From positions 1 to 61,902 of IMG/VR virus record IMGVR_UViG_3300005530_000008: a DNA stretch of 61,902 nt; one strand, given 5' to 3'. This DNA is from a virus. The notes under the pieces are model-generated. The model was not told the DNA's origin. It saw only the letters and a program-made list of their open reading frames with translations, and made no database searches. Position 1 is the stretch's first letter, and the number at the start of each line of letters is the position of its first letter. Shown piece by piece: positions 60,891 through 61,902 of this stretch. A program made the translations under genes and the position numbers.

Positions 60891-61183
60891 AGGGACGTGT
60901 TGAGGCGCTCGAGCAGCAAATCGTTGAGCTGCGGAAAGAAGTAGCCGAACTGCGACGGCTGCTCAATACCGGCGGCCAGCGATTAGGCCCGATGCCGGAG
61001 ACTGCAAAGGAGCAAGAAGCCCGGGTGAAGGCGATTACTGAGAAGATCGTTCAAGCCATGACGCCTTCCTGCCCCGAGTGCAACTCGCCACAGAACGTGA
61101 CCCGCGAATCTCCGCTTAAGGGAGATCGCCCAGATGAGTGGTACTGCACCGCGTGCGACTTCGCGTGGCAAGTGGAGGGGTAA
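60887..61183 (+). CDS. Coiled-coil protein with C-terminal zinc ribbon
   Basis: A 98-residue protein starting at GTG 60887. Residues 2-30 form a coiled coil (EALEQQIVELRKEVAELRRLL) and the end has CPEC and CTAC pairs, a zinc ribbon. Such dimeric zinc proteins may act as assembly or DNA-binding factors. Role unknown. Confidence 0.62.
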   Translation: MKGRVEALEQQIVELRKEVAELRRLLNTGGQRLGPMPETAKEQEARVKAITEKIVQAMTPSCPECNSPQNVTRESPLKGDRPDEWYCTACDFAWQVEG

Positions 61184-61184
61184 A

Positions 61185-61499
61185 GTGGCTAAAGCAGATG
61201 AGTATGCGGCTCGAGTCGCTTTGACACAGCGGTTCCATGGGGAAATCTGGATCGGTGATCAGAAATTCAACACGGTGAGTGATGCGGTTCGCGCTGCGTT
61301 CAAAGCCGGCGAAAAGTCGGCTCAGGAGCTCATCTACCGAGTCGTCACCGGCGACGGGGCCCAGCTCGAGAACCTCGACATGACAGAGCAGGAGTGGCGA
61401 GATGGCACAGCCAGAGCGGGAGATGACGGAAATATCGACATCAACATCCCGGTCGAAGACTGGCTCGAGCTGATTCGAATCGCAAAGCTAGGAGGCTAG
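61185..61499 (+). CDS. Hypothetical protein
   Basis: A 104-residue protein starting at GTG 61185. It has a helical middle (DAVRAAFKAGEKSAQELIYRVVTG) and an acidic end with NIDINIPVEDWLELIR. It is followed by the 61500 gene without a gap. Confidence 0.55.
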   Translation: MAKADEYAARVALTQRFHGEIWIGDQKFNTVSDAVRAAFKAGEKSAQELIYRVVTGDGAQLENLDMTEQEWRDGTARAGDDGNIDINIPVEDWLELIRIAKLGG

Positions 61500-61775
61500 G
61501 TGTCGATAAAGCGGTTTTGTGACCGGTGCGGGGAAGAGCTCACGAAGAAAAACTGCAGTGGCCGGGATAGTGATGGCCGGCTGTTCGGTCGAATTTCTCT
61601 TCCCGGTGGCAAGTCATCGATGTTCGTGCAGGTCATCGTTGGCACCAATGAGACCTGGAATAGCGGGGATTACTGCAACTTCTGCATTGCGGCGGCACTT
61701 CGTGCCGGGCTTAACTCGCAAGAAGCAGAAGTTATCGCCCCCAAGCATATCGTCGGCGCACCTCAGGAGGCTTAA
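61500..61775 (+). CDS. Zinc-ribbon protein
   Basis: A 91-residue protein starting at GTG 61500. FCDRCGEEL and CNFC knuckles frame a beta-rich centre (SSMFVQVIVGTNETW). It is similar in layout to the small zinc protein at 521, which follows two genes later when the genome is circularised. Confidence 0.62.
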   Translation: MSIKRFCDRCGEELTKKNCSGRDSDGRLFGRISLPGGKSSMFVQVIVGTNETWNSGDYCNFCIAAALRAGLNSQEAEVIAPKHIVGAPQEA

Positions 61776-61902
61776 TTGGCGAATGTAAGAGTTGAGATAA
61801 AGTGCCAGGTGTGCGGTGGAGATGGAAAGGTTTGGACCAACACCGAACCTGCCACAAGCAGTGGACATTACATATCTTGTGGTCGCTGCGGCGGCTCTGG
61901 GG
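61776..61902 (+). CDS. DnaJ-type zinc protein (5' part; continues at 1-227)
   Basis: Starts at TTG 61776 directly after the 61500 gene's stop and runs off the window. Joined to the left end it gives the 77-residue CxxCxGxG protein described at 1-227. Confidence 0.72.
   Translation, partial: MANVRVEIKCQVCGGDGKVWTNTEPATSSGHYISCGRCGGSG
61783..61902. repeat. Exact 120-bp terminal direct repeat, right copy
   Basis: Second copy of bases 1-120. It lies inside the small zinc-ribbon gene that starts at 61776 and continues at the left end of the window. Confidence 0.97.

Overview
The window is the essentially complete genome of a tailed double-stranded DNA phage (Caudoviricetes, siphovirus-type). Bases 1-120 are repeated exactly at 61783-61902, so the 61,782-bp unique sequence closes into a circle, either as an assembly overlap or a real terminal redundancy. 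One gene (61776 through the junction to 227) is only whole when the ends are joined. I see no integrase and no recognisable lysogeny repressor, and the DNA polymerase keeps the Phe of its O-helix, so a lytic lifestyle is the simpler reading. The host cannot be named. Several mRNAs look leaderless (start codon 6-10 nt after a -10 hexamer), a habit common in Actinobacteria and Deinococcus-Thermus, while other genes have normal Shine-Dalgarno sites.

Layout. (1) The plus-strand block from 55642 through the junction to 23953 holds early, metabolic and replication genes: many tiny zinc-ribbon proteins, a GT2 glycosyltransferase, a cytidylyltransferase, a beta-helix protein, an SNF2-type helicase, a cold-shock protein, an archaeo-eukaryotic-type primase, a UvrD-type helicase, a tmRNA with a structured RNA beside it, a methyltransferase, a LAGLIDADG-type ORF, ThyX, a P-loop nucleotide kinase, a thymidylate-synthase homologue with the Asp of dCMP hydroxymethylases, a dCMP deaminase, a family A DNA polymerase, a PD-(D/E)XK nuclease and a MazG-like pyrophosphohydrolase. 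(2) The minus-strand late block 24011-49267 reads terminase, portal, XkdF-type protease, scaffold, decoration, capsid, connectors, tail terminator, a glycosyltransferase, tail tube, tail chaperones with a -1 frameshift, tape measure, tail tip and fibres, M15 endolysin, a holin/lipoprotein fusion and secreted proteins. (3) The plus block 49617-53060 carries small genes, including two paralogous winged-helix-like proteins. (4) The minus block 53116-55173 has a third paralogue, an Asp-rich protein, an endonuclease VII-like HNH protein and a probable small terminase. An AT-rich 470-bp gap (55174-55641) full of GGCATAC iterons precedes the next plus block and is the best origin candidate.

How it fits together. 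At least sixteen promoters share an unusual -35, TGTACA (or one or two changes), 17-18 bp before a good -10. The nucleotide genes could make dTMP by ThyX and a modified dCMP by the TS homologue, with the kinase and deaminase beside them, which raises the possibility of modified cytosine in the phage DNA. Post-transcriptional devices are prominent: a tmRNA whose tag ends ARAA rather than LAA, a 157-nt structured RNA behind it, two covarying hairpin leaders, repeated hairpins placed directly after stop codons, and a frameshifted tail-chaperone pair.
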